Assembly (NCBI GenBank): GCA_929200295.1
Contig: CAKMZE010000009.1
Span: forward strand, 1 to 14,258
From: an uncultured Alphaproteobacteria bacterium
Lineage (GTDB): Bacteria; Pseudomonadota; Alphaproteobacteria; Rhodobacterales; Rhodobacteraceae
Reading direction: 5' to 3'
DNA: 14,258 bases
Positions 1 to 6,687 of the stretch are shown here, piece after piece. A program made the translations under genes and the position numbers. The notes below the pieces were generated by a model, which was given only the letters and a program-made list of their open reading frames with translations, was not told the DNA's origin and did not search any database. Position 1 is the first letter of the stretch. Each line of letters starts with the position of its first letter.

Positions 1-1176
1 GCGTTGTAACAAGAGCCGCGCACCAGCGAGATAGGTTTTCATCGCCGCAAGAGGCTGATTTAGCTCATGGCTCACAGCGGCTGACATCTCGCCCAAGGCT
101 GCGAGCTTTGACGATTGCGCCAGCGTTTGTTCGGCGACTTGCAGCGTCTTTTCGACCTTCTTGCGTTCTGAAATTTCTCTTTGAAGACGGATATTTAACG
201 CGCGTAACTCAGCTGATTCATTTTGGAAAAACCGCAAGCGCGATGCTGTTTTCCGGCTGGAAAGCCAAAACAGTAACGCGATGAGGATCGCAAACCCCAT
301 GACCTCAAGCGCGAGCACTCCGTTCACACGTTCTCGCACCGATGAATAGGCCGTATAATTGACCATTCGCCAACCTTGGAATGGCACGCGTATCTCGCGC
401 CGGAAAACAGCTTCACCACTGACATATGCATCAACAGGCAATGCGGCCCAGCCACGGGTGGCTTGTAATGCACGTTCAATTGCGGATGCTGGCGATTGCC
501 GTGTTAATGCCTCTTCTTCTGACAGGCCGCGCCATTTGGGCTCAGTTGAAAGGATAATCGCCCCGTTGCTATCCATGACAAAGACGGCGTCTGAAACCCC
601 AGCCCAGCCACGTTCAAGCTTGTGCATATCAACCTCGACAGCGATCACACCCAATGGGCCGGCTTCACCATCGATTCTGCGCGAATAGACAAAAGAATAC
701 CCACCAGCCTCTCGTTCGGTCACTGCAAAAATGATTGTATTGTTGCGTTGCGCGTTCAGGAAATAGGGTTGCGTGCGATGCGCCTCGCCCAAACGGTTGC
801 GATCCGTCGCAGCCACAGTGCGCCCGTCACGGTCTAACAACATCAAAGACGCGGCACCGATCTCGTCTACAAATGACAACAACCGCTGCGTTGAAAGCGA
901 GAAATCGCTATTTTCAAGCGCCAAGATCAGTTCCGGGTCACGCGCGAGGAGCTGGGGCACAATCGAATTGCGTTGCAGCTCGCTCATTAAATTGGCGACA
1001 TAAAGGGTCAGACGTAGTTCGGATCTGTTCCGCGTCGTTTCAGTGAAGCGCTGGGTTAAATAACTATTTGACACCATGATCACGACGGCCGCGAAAATAC
1101 ACACGAAAACAACAGTGACCCGAAAGCGCCACAGCTTCAGATTTCGCATGAATATTTTGGACATCGCAGTCATCAT
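1..1176 (-). CDS. sensor histidine kinase, DctB-like (partial, 3' end outside window)
   Basis: The minus-strand frame is open from ATG at 1176 to the window edge (392 codons, no stop), so only the N-terminal part is present. Residues about 14-34 form a first membrane helix. Residues 35-283 are a large, probably periplasmic sensor region of the double-Cache type seen in DctB (inferred from length and position). Residues about 285-308 form a second helix. A charged, probably coiled-coil linker (310-352) leads into a HisKA dimerisation segment reading LAALGEMSAAVSHELNQPL, with His370 as phosphoacceptor. SHELNQPLAA is typical of the DctB family, whose members sense C4-dicarboxylates and phosphorylate the sigma-54 activator DctD. 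The ATPase domain and any regulator gene lie beyond position 1. In-frame ATGs at 1173 and 1164 are alternative starts and none has a strong ribosome site. It begins 36 bases after purQ in the same direction, so read-through is possible. The ligand is unknown. Confidence 0.85.
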   Translation of the reverse strand, partial: MMTAMSKIFMRNLKLWRFRVTVVFVCIFAAVVIMVSNSYLTQRFTETTRNRSELRLTLYVANLMSELQRNSIVPQLLARDPELILALENSDFSLSTQRLLSFVDEIGAASLMLLDRDGRTVAATDRNRLGEAHRTQPYFLNAQRNNTIIFAVTEREAGGYSFVYSRRIDGEAGPLGVIAVEVDMHKLERGWAGVSDAVFVMDSNGAIILSTEPKWRGLSEEEALTRQSPASAIERALQATRGWAALPVDAYVSGEAVFRREIRVPFQGWRMVNYTAYSSVRERVNGVLALEVMGFAILIALLFWLSSRKTASRLRFFQNESAELRALNIRLQREISERKKVEKTLQVAEQTLAQSSKLAALGEMSAAVSHELNQPLAAMKTYLAGARLLLQR

Positions 1177-1212
1177 GCAAAGCAGTTTATGCCTCGCAAA
1201 CGAAAGCGGCAA

Positions 1213-1881
1213 CTAGGCGGTCATCAGCTCTGACAGCAACCCGCGGAAAAGCGCTTGCCCATCCGTGCCGCCGTGGCCTGCATCAACCGCACGCTCAGGG
1301 TGCGGCATCATGCCTAAAACCCGGCGGTTCTCTGACAACACAGCTGCGATATCATCAATCGAACCATTCGGGTTATCCGTATACCGAAATGGGATCCGCG
1401 CCTCGCCTTTCAGCATATCAAGCGTCTCAGCGTCGGTAACATAATTGCCATCGTGGTGCGCGACAGGGAAATTCACCACATCCCCGGCCTTATACCCATT
1501 GGTAAACGCAGATTGCGATGTCTCCACACGCAGCCCGACAGTTTTGCAGACAAACTTGAGCGCCGCATTGCGCATCAATATGCCAGGCAAGAGCCCGGTT
1601 TCTGTCAACACTTGAAACCCATTACACACGCCAAGCGCATAACCGCCACGTTTCACATGGTTTTGCAGCGCCGCAGCAATTGGCGCCTGCGCCGCAATCG
1701 CCCCACAGCGCAAGTAATCGCCAAACGAAAACCCACCCGGAACAGCGACAAGATCGACACCAGATGGCAGTTCACCCTCTTTGTGCCAAACCATTGTCAC
1801 ATCAGCCCCTGCCCCGCGCAGAGCAACGGCCATGTCCCGGTCGCAGTTAGAGCCTGGAAAAACGAGGACAGCCGCCTTCAT
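1213..1881 (-). CDS. purQ: phosphoribosylformylglycinamidine synthase subunit PurQ (glutaminase)
   Basis: This 222-residue class I glutamine amidotransferase supplies ammonia for conversion of FGAR to FGAM, the fourth step of de novo purine synthesis, in a complex with PurL and PurS. The catalytic nucleophile is Cys86 in the GVCNGFQVL elbow, and the His/Glu pair is H194 and E196 in MMPHPERA. The N-terminus (KAAVLVFPGSNCDRD) is the normal PurQ start and the length is standard. The start codon overlaps the purS stop by four bases (ATGA), so the two are probably translationally coupled. The separate PurS/PurQ arrangement implies a small-type PurL, which is not in this window. Confidence 0.97.
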   Translation of the reverse strand: MKAAVLVFPGSNCDRDMAVALRGAGADVTMVWHKEGELPSGVDLVAVPGGFSFGDYLRCGAIAAQAPIAAALQNHVKRGGYALGVCNGFQVLTETGLLPGILMRNAALKFVCKTVGLRVETSQSAFTNGYKAGDVVNFPVAHHDGNYVTDAETLDMLKGEARIPFRYTDNPNGSIDDIAAVLSENRRVLGMMPHPERAVDAGHGGTDGQALFRGLLSELMTA

Positions 1882-2111
1882 GACATGATCTCAATCGTGT
1901 AGCTTTCGATCACAGTATTGGCGAGCAGCTTTTCACACATCTCAGCGATCATTGGCTCTGTGGTGCCATCTGCAAGGTCAAGCAATATCACTTTGCCTTG
2001 ACGTACCTCATTCACACCAGCGAATCCCAAGGCGCCAAGCGCATGTTGGATTGCCGCACCTTGTGGATCTAAGACACCTTCTTTCAGCATCACATGTACT
2101 TTTGCTTTCAT
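1878..2111 (-). CDS. purS: phosphoribosylformylglycinamidine synthase subunit PurS
   Basis: This 77-residue protein is the small structural subunit of the three-part FGAM synthase and bridges PurQ and PurL for ammonia transfer. The start KAKVHVMLKEGVLDPQGAAIQHALGALGF and the segment VNEVRQGKVILLDL are characteristic of PurS. A G-rich ribosome site (AGGGGG) lies about 9 bases before the ATG. The gene sits 48 bases behind purC and overlaps purQ by four bases, forming a purC-purS-purQ operon. Confidence 0.95.
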   Translation of the reverse strand: MKAKVHVMLKEGVLDPQGAAIQHALGALGFAGVNEVRQGKVILLDLADGTTEPMIAEMCEKLLANTVIESYTIEIMS

Positions 2112-2159
2112 GGCCCGTGCCCCCTGGTCGGTTTATGTTAAATGCCTGCAAATCTTTTG

Positions 2160-2924
2160 CTAATTTATCAATGTTGGTTTTGTCGGTGTATGGGTGACGT
2201 TACTGGGTAAAACCCCCAGACGCCGCGCGACCTCAGTATAGGCATCTGTGAGATTGCCTAGATCACGGCGAAACACATCCTTGTCCAGCTTTTCGCCCGT
2301 TTCGATATCCCACAAACGGCAGCTATCTGGGCTGATCTCATCGGCCACAACGAGACGTGGATAGTCGTTTTCCCAAAGCCTGCCGATCTCAATTTTGAAA
2401 TCGATCAGCTTAATCCCCACACCAAATAGCGTGCCCGAGAGAAAGTCATTTACCCGCAAGGCCACGCTAATGATATCATCTAGCTCTTGTTGTCCTGCCC
2501 AACCGAACGCGATGATGTATTCCTCGGGAACAAGCGGGTCGTTTAAGCTGTCATCTTTATAAGAGAACTCAACAATTGGGCGTGGTAGGGCTGTCCCTTC
2601 CTCCAATCCCAGCCGTTTCGCCATTGTGCCGGCGGCAAAGTTACGCACGATCACCTCAAGTGGGATAATCTCAACCTGTCGTATCAGCTGTTCACGCATA
2701 TTGAGACGCTTGATAAAATGTGTGGGGATACCGATTTGCATAAGCCCCATCATAAAGAACTCGGACAGGCGGTTATTTAATGCGCCCTTGCCTTCGATCA
2801 CATCTTTTTTCTCGCCGTTTCCGGCGGTTGCGTCGTCTTTGAAATATTGCACCAATGTGCCGGGCTCAGGCCCTTCAAATAAATCCTTGGCTTTACCTTC
2901 GTAGATTTTCTTGCGCCGGGCCAT
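2160..2924 (-). CDS. purC: phosphoribosylaminoimidazole-succinocarboxamide synthase (SAICAR synthetase)
   Basis: This 254-residue cytoplasmic enzyme joins aspartate to CAIR using ATP to give SAICAR. Recognisable family segments are KKIYEGKAKDLFEG at the N-terminus (ATP site), FKDDATAGNGEKK, and the SPDSCRLWD substrate-binding segment near residue 200. Length is normal for bacterial PurC. AAAGGTG, about 8 bases before the ATG at 2924, serves as the ribosome site. It is the first gene of the purCSQ operon, so the promoter should lie in the gap above 2924, where a 7-bp inverted repeat also sits. Confidence 0.97.
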   Translation of the reverse strand: MARRKKIYEGKAKDLFEGPEPGTLVQYFKDDATAGNGEKKDVIEGKGALNNRLSEFFMMGLMQIGIPTHFIKRLNMREQLIRQVEIIPLEVIVRNFAAGTMAKRLGLEEGTALPRPIVEFSYKDDSLNDPLVPEEYIIAFGWAGQQELDDIISVALRVNDFLSGTLFGVGIKLIDFKIEIGRLWENDYPRLVVADEISPDSCRLWDIETGEKLDKDVFRRDLGNLTDAYTEVARRLGVLPSNVTHTPTKPTLIN

Positions 2925-3205
2925 AAATAAACACCTTTATTACGGCAGGTCGCAGCAACCAGCCTCAGTTAAGGTTGCTATAAGCCAAGCCTGCAAGACC
3001 CGCAAGAATAGTAAAATTCGAGCCTGTTCGTTTTGCTAAAAATTTGCCCGAAGTTTTGCTCAAATGGTGTTAAACGCACTGATTTAAAACACATTTATTT
3101 AGCGGCTCATTAACTAGGCAGAGGTCATGAATAACGCGTTTGAATGGATCAACCCCTCTGTCGATAGATGACATCTATGACAGAAAACGAACGAAAGGTA
3201 TATTG
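2925..3205. promoter_or_regulatory. divergent intergenic region between purC and the zeta-subunit gene
   Basis: This 281-base AT-rich gap must hold the divergent start regions of purC (leftward) and the DUF1476 gene (rightward). It contains an inverted repeat AGCAACC...GGTTGCT (2954-2960 and 2973-2979) about 30 bases upstream of purC. Near 3127-3183 there is a 14-codon ORF and a bulged hairpin ahead of the rightward gene. I could not pick out convincing -35/-10 pairs in either direction. Confidence 0.4.
3158..3183 (+). promoter_or_regulatory. bulged hairpin or palindrome in the zeta-subunit leader
   Basis: CTGTC-g-ATAGATG-a-CATCTAT-GACAG is an inverted repeat with 12 complementary base pairs, interrupted only by one unpaired G (3163) and a central A. 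As RNA it would form an 11-bp stem with a 3-base loop, ending 10 bases before the AAAGG ribosome site of the downstream gene. It also overlaps the stop codon of a 14-codon ORF (3127-3171). The symmetry is read directly; a regulatory role is inference. A dimeric repressor site is the alternative. Confidence 0.5.
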
Positions 3206-3511
3206 ATGACACTTTTTGAAGATCGCGAAAAAGCGTTTGAAGTAAAATTCGCACATGATGCGGAAATGCATTTCTTGGCACAAGCTAAGTGCAATAAAAT
3301 GCTTGGTATTTGGGCTGCTGAAATACTTGGCAAAATTGGTGAGGCCGCAGATGCCTATGCTGATGCGCTTGTTCGGGCGGATTGCCACAGGTCTTCTTCA
3401 GATGAAGTTTATCTCAAAGTGTCACAGGATCTAAAGAACAAAGCAGATGAAGACACGATACGCGATAAAATGCGCGAATTTCTCCGAGAAGCCAAAATGC
3501 AGATGGTATAG
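3206..3511 (+). CDS. ATP synthase F1 inhibitor zeta subunit (DUF1476 family)
   Basis: This 101-residue protein belongs to the alphaproteobacterial DUF1476 family, whose Paracoccus member is the zeta subunit that blocks F1 rotation in the hydrolytic direction. The N-terminus MTLFEDREKAFEVKFAHDAEMHF matches the conserved inhibitory region. The rest is predicted helical, ending IRDKMREFLREAKMQMV. I chose ATG 3206 because AAAGG (3194-3198) is correctly spaced and because family members start with this MTxFxDRE sequence. The frame stays open upstream to 3140, but without family resemblance. No atp genes are adjacent. The leader carries a hairpin at 3158-3183. Confidence 0.9.
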   Translation: MTLFEDREKAFEVKFAHDAEMHFLAQAKCNKMLGIWAAEILGKIGEAADAYADALVRADCHRSSSDEVYLKVSQDLKNKADEDTIRDKMREFLREAKMQMV

Positions 3512-3545
3512 GGTATACGACATTTCTGCAGATCGCTTGAACATA

Positions 3546-3584
3546 CCGTCAAATTTCTCAAGATGATCATGAGAAATTTGACGG
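3546..3584. repeat. perfect 15-bp inverted repeat upstream of the homocysteine methyltransferase gene
   Basis: The left arm is CCGTCAAATTTCTCA (3546-3560) and the right arm TGAGAAATTTGACGG (3570-3584). They are exact reverse complements around a 9-base spacer that itself holds most of an ATGATCAT palindrome. The site lies 35 bases after the zeta-subunit stop and 69 bases before the next ATG. There is no T-run on either side and the stem is AT-rich, so it is not a textbook intrinsic terminator. It could be an operator, an unusual terminator or an RNA element. Confidence 0.6.
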
Positions 3585-3653
3585 CAGCCCGCTGCATCCA
3601 AGCATAGCACATTCTGATATGTATTGTGGGTCTTACCGAATGGGATCTATAAA

Positions 3654-4670
3654 ATGCAGGCTGTCTTTTCTGAACTCTTAATCACAAGAGACTGGCTTTT
3701 GGCAGATGGTGCAACGGGCACTGCGCTCTTTAACATGGGGTTGCAGGCGGGTGAGCCGCCAGAGCTGTGGAATGTTGACCACCCCGATAAGATCAAGGCA
3801 CTTTATCAAGGGGCCGTATCTGCGGGCGCCGATCTATTTCTTACCAATAGCTTTGGTGGCAATGCGTCCCGGCTCAAGCTTCATGACGCTGAAAAACGCG
3901 TGCTTGAGCTTAACCGCATTGCCGCAGAAATCGCACGCGATATTGCGGACGCAGCTGACCGCCCTGTTATTGTCGCAGGGTCCGTTGGCCCCACGGGTGA
4001 GATCATGGCGCCTATGGGGTCTTTGACGCATAATCACGCCGTCGAGATGTTCCATGAGCAAGCCGAAGGTTTGAAATCGGGCGGTGCCGATGTGCTTTGG
4101 CTTGAAACCATCAGCGCCCCCGAGGAATACCGCGCTGCCGCCGAAGGCTTTGCCTTGGCCGGGCTGACATGGTGCGGCACCATGAGCTTTGACACCGCAG
4201 GGCGCACGATGATGGGGCTCACGTCGCAAGATATGGCAAAGATGGTCGCCAAAATCCCCCATGCCCCGCTTGCGTTTGGGGCAAATTGCGGCGTGGGCGC
4301 ATCTGATTTACTGCGCACGACGCTTGGGTTTCATGCCGCCGCACCGCAATTGCCCATTATTGCCAAGGGCAATGCGGGCATCCCAAAATACCATGACGGG
4401 CATATCCATTACGACGGCACGCCTGAATTGATGGCCGACTATGCCTGCCTTGCACGTGATGCAGGCGCTCGGATCATTGGCGGGTGTTGTGGTACAACGC
4501 CGCTTCATCTACAGCATATGCGGCGCGCATTAGAGGAACGCCCAAGAGGTGCCACACCATCGCTTGCAGCGATCAGTGAAAAGCTAGGTGCGTTTTCTTC
4601 CCCTTCAGATGGGACAGATGGCGGCCCAGCAAAGCGCACAACAAGACGCCGCCGCAGTATAGGTGCCTAA
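3654..4670 (+). CDS. bmt: homocysteine S-methyltransferase (Bmt family; probable homocysteine module of a split methionine synthase)
   Basis: This 338-residue protein has the homocysteine-binding barrel (Pfam family S-methyl_trans). The N-terminal core LADGATGTALFNMGLQAGEPPELWN is followed by DLFLTNSFGGNASRL and AGSVGPTGE. The zinc ligands are Cys212 (GANCGVG) and Cys278/Cys279 (GGCCGTTP). The tail from about residue 318 is basic and low complexity (TTRRRRS). Roseobacter homologues are usually annotated betaine-homocysteine methyltransferase. However, in Phaeobacter inhibens, as I recall the fitness-based work, such a protein supplies the homocysteine domain of a methionine synthase encoded as separate pieces. 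The corrinoid protein two genes away supports that reading. ATG 3654 starts the conserved sequence; its ribosome site is weak (GGGA). The stop overlaps the convergent radical SAM gene. Methyl donor specificity is not settled by sequence alone. Confidence 0.88.
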   Translation: MQAVFSELLITRDWLLADGATGTALFNMGLQAGEPPELWNVDHPDKIKALYQGAVSAGADLFLTNSFGGNASRLKLHDAEKRVLELNRIAAEIARDIADAADRPVIVAGSVGPTGEIMAPMGSLTHNHAVEMFHEQAEGLKSGGADVLWLETISAPEEYRAAAEGFALAGLTWCGTMSFDTAGRTMMGLTSQDMAKMVAKIPHAPLAFGANCGVGASDLLRTTLGFHAAAPQLPIIAKGNAGIPKYHDGHIHYDGTPELMADYACLARDAGARIIGGCCGTTPLHLQHMRRALEERPRGATPSLAAISEKLGAFSSPSDGTDGGPAKRTTRRRRSIGA

Positions 4671-5749
4671 AACAAGCTGAGCTGATCGCCCGCTTGTATC
4701 GGTGGGGCAAAGAGATCTGTCCGCAATTCAGACAGGCGACGATCCAGACCTAGTTGTTTTGTTTTCAAAACAAACCTTTGCCTGATGATCTTTGCCCATT
4801 CGCCCTGCCCTGTCATACGCTGTCCAAACGCAGGGTCATAATCACGGCCGCCATGCAGCTCGCGTACACGGCCCATAATCCGCGCAGCCCGGTCTGGATA
4901 TGTTTCGCTCACCCAGTCACGAAACAATGTGGACACTTCTTGCGGCAGTCGCAAAACGATGGATGATGCCGCTTCGGCCCCGGCATTAGCACAGGCCTCG
5001 AGAATGGCTTCCATTTCATGATCTGTCAGCGCAGGCACAACAGGTGACACCATGGCGCGCACTGAAATCCCTGCCTCTGCCAGCTGTTTGATCACCCGCA
5101 ATCGCGCCGAAGGTGCAGGCACGCGTGGCTCCATTGCGCGTGATGTTTTCGGGTCCAGTGTTGTGACTGATATCCCGACGCGCACCAACCCTTTGGCCGC
5201 CATCGGCGCGAGGATATCAATATCCCGCGTAATCAAAGTGCCTTTTGTCACAATCGCAACGGGGTGATTGAACTCTGACAATACCTTGAGTGTTTCGCGC
5301 ATAATCTGATGATCACGCTCAATCGGCTGATATGGGTCCGTATTCGTCCCAATCGCGATAACAGAGGGCTGATATGATTTTGCGAGCAGTTCTTTTGCCA
5401 ACACCTTAGGCACATCAGGCCGCGCAATCAGCTCGGTCTCGAAATCCAAGCCCGGCGATAGCCCAAGATAGGCATGCGACGGGCGGGCAAAGCAATAGAT
5501 GCAGCCATGCTCGCACCCGCGATATGGGTTAATCGACTTGCTAAACGATAAATCAGGCGAGTTATTGCGCGTGATAACGGTGCGCGGGCGTTCATGCCTT
5601 ACATGGGTGCGTAAGACCGGCAGCTCTTCTTCATTGTACCAGCCGTCATCAATGTTTTCTGCATGGATTTTATCATACCGATTAGCCGGATTTGACGTCG
5701 CGGCACGTCCTTTTGCATCAAAGCGCGGAGGAGATTGTTTGATTGACAT
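4667..5749 (-). CDS. PA0069-family radical SAM protein
   Basis: This 360-residue protein carries the radical SAM cluster motif C-x3-C-x2-C at Cys79, Cys83 and Cys86 (RGCEHGCIYCFARPSH), which binds a [4Fe-4S] cluster and S-adenosylmethionine. Further barrel segments are IAIGTNTDPYQPIE, VAIVTKGTLITRDID and VRVGISVTTLD. This pattern resembles SplB-like proteins and matches the PA0069 family, whose substrate is unknown. Length and N-terminus look complete. It lies opposite in direction between the homocysteine methyltransferase and corrinoid-protein genes, and its last codons overlap the stop of the former. A role in cobalamin or methyl chemistry is suggested only by position. Confidence 0.9.
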   Translation of the reverse strand: MSIKQSPPRFDAKGRAATSNPANRYDKIHAENIDDGWYNEEELPVLRTHVRHERPRTVITRNNSPDLSFSKSINPYRGCEHGCIYCFARPSHAYLGLSPGLDFETELIARPDVPKVLAKELLAKSYQPSVIAIGTNTDPYQPIERDHQIMRETLKVLSEFNHPVAIVTKGTLITRDIDILAPMAAKGLVRVGISVTTLDPKTSRAMEPRVPAPSARLRVIKQLAEAGISVRAMVSPVVPALTDHEMEAILEACANAGAEAASSIVLRLPQEVSTLFRDWVSETYPDRAARIMGRVRELHGGRDYDPAFGQRMTGQGEWAKIIRQRFVLKTKQLGLDRRLSELRTDLFAPPIQAGDQLSLF

Positions 5750-5786
5750 ATCCGTTTATGGAACATTAAGAGAACACATGCAAGTT

Positions 5787-5871
5787 ATCGTCGGTGATGC
5801 AATAGCTTATGTCGTAAATCGTCGGGTGCGATTTCACGCAAACGTTCAATAGATGGAATATCAGATCTATT
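5787..5871 (+). promoter_or_regulatory. leader of the corrinoid-protein gene: direct repeat and inverted repeat
   Basis: The gap 5750-5891 holds the start region of the corrinoid-protein gene. ATCGTCGG occurs twice, at 5787-5794 and 5818-5825, 31 bases apart (about three helical turns). Further down, AATAGAT (5848-5854) and ATCTATT (5865-5871) are exact inverted repeats around a 10-base loop, ending 9 bases before the GGAGG ribosome site. A TTGACA lies at 5742-5747, but the sequence 17 bases downstream is a poor -10 box, so no promoter is assigned. The space is too short for a cobalamin riboswitch and I see none. Confidence 0.35.
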
Positions 5872-5891
5872 CGACCCACTGGAGGCATTTC

Positions 5892-6593
5892 ATGTCAGAC
5901 GAAGACGATATCATCCTGTCAGAACTCAACGACGAAGATCTCGTCGCGCAGATGTTTGACGACCTTTATGACGGCATGAAGGAAGAGATCGAAGAGGGTG
6001 TAAACATCCTTCTTGAGCGCAAGTGGGAACCTTACCGCATCCTGACCGAGGCGCTGGTTGGTGGTATGACGATTGTTGGCGCAGACTTCCGTGATGGTAT
6101 CCTCTTTGTGCCTGAGGTTTTGCTTGCTGCGAATGCGATGAAGGGTGGCATGGCCATTCTCAAGCCGCTACTTGCTGAAACTGGCGCGCCACGTGTTGGC
6201 AAGATGGTAATCGGCACGGTGAAGGGTGACATTCACGACATCGGTAAGAACCTCGTCGGTATGATGATGGAAGGTGCTGGCTTTGAAGTTGTTGATCTGG
6301 GCATCAATAACGCGGTTGAAGCATATCTCGAGGCGCTTGAGACCGAAGCACCCGATATTTTGGGCATGTCTGCGCTGCTCACCACAACGATGCCTTACAT
6401 GAAGGTTGTTATCGACACGATGGTCGAAAAGGGTATCCGCGACGATTACATCGTCTTGGTTGGTGGCGCCCCATTGAACGAAGAATTTGGCAAAGCGATT
6501 GGCGCTGACGCCTATTGCCGTGATGCGGCTGTCGCGGTTGAGACCGCGAAAACCTATATGTCACGCAAGCATAACCAAGGTGCAATGGCGTAA
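5892..6593 (+). CDS. corrinoid (B12-binding) methyl-carrier protein
   Basis: This 233-residue protein has the two-domain form of methyltransferase-associated corrinoid proteins such as MtaC/MtbC and the cobalamin region of MetH. A helical cap spans roughly residues 15-95 (KWEPYRILTEALVGG, FVPEVLLAANAMKGG), followed by a Rossmann-like B12 domain. The lower axial ligand is His115 in KGDIHDIGKNLV (the D-x-H-x-x-G motif). Downstream are GMSALLTTTMPYMK and VLVGGAPLNEEF. It should carry a methyl group between a methyl-donor enzyme and a methyl acceptor enzyme, here probably homocysteine. ATG 5892 is set by GGAGG at 5881-5885; an in-frame ATG at 5853 lacks one. A strong terminator follows. No methyl-THF-binding partner or reactivase is encoded nearby. 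Confidence 0.92.
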   Translation: MSDEDDIILSELNDEDLVAQMFDDLYDGMKEEIEEGVNILLERKWEPYRILTEALVGGMTIVGADFRDGILFVPEVLLAANAMKGGMAILKPLLAETGAPRVGKMVIGTVKGDIHDIGKNLVGMMMEGAGFEVVDLGINNAVEAYLEALETEAPDILGMSALLTTTMPYMKVVIDTMVEKGIRDDYIVLVGGAPLNEEFGKAIGADAYCRDAAVAVETAKTYMSRKHNQGAMA

Positions 6594-6619
6594 GCTTGCC
6601 ATATGCGATGGACTATTTA

Positions 6620-6651
6620 GGGGCGTTGCGTTTGCAGCGCCCTTTTTCTTT
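6620..6651 (+). terminator. rho-independent terminator after the corrinoid-protein gene
   Basis: GGGCGTTGC (6621-6629) and GCAGCGCCC (6634-6642) pair over nine positions with one G-U pair and a GTTT loop, followed directly by TTTTTCTTT. It lies 27 bases after the corrinoid-protein stop and ahead of the small membrane protein gene. Expression of the latter would therefore need read-through or its own promoter. Confidence 0.9.
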
Positions 6652-6687
6652 GCTCATCTCACCCCCATATGTGTCATAGGAGGCCTC

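Noticed and set aside
359..1046. Overlapping plus-strand ORFs opposite the sensor kinase
   Set aside because: The minus strand is one continuous frame with membrane helices and a HisKA motif; the plus-strand ORFs have no recognisable content.
3140..3205. N-terminal extension of the zeta subunit
   Set aside because: No ribosome site and no family similarity; the family start and the AAAGG site place the start at 3206, and the hairpin fits an untranslated leader.
3512..3653. SAM or SAH riboswitch before the homocysteine methyltransferase gene
   Set aside because: Only the simple inverted repeat is seen; I could not fit any known riboswitch core to the region.
5778..5852. 24-codon ORF (start MQVIVGD) in the leader of the corrinoid-protein gene
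   Set aside because: Weak ribosome site, no recognisable similarity, and it overlaps a regulatory-looking leader; length is compatible with chance.
5750..5891. Cobalamin riboswitch before the corrinoid-protein gene
   Set aside because: The gap is too short and lacks a recognisable B12-box sequence.
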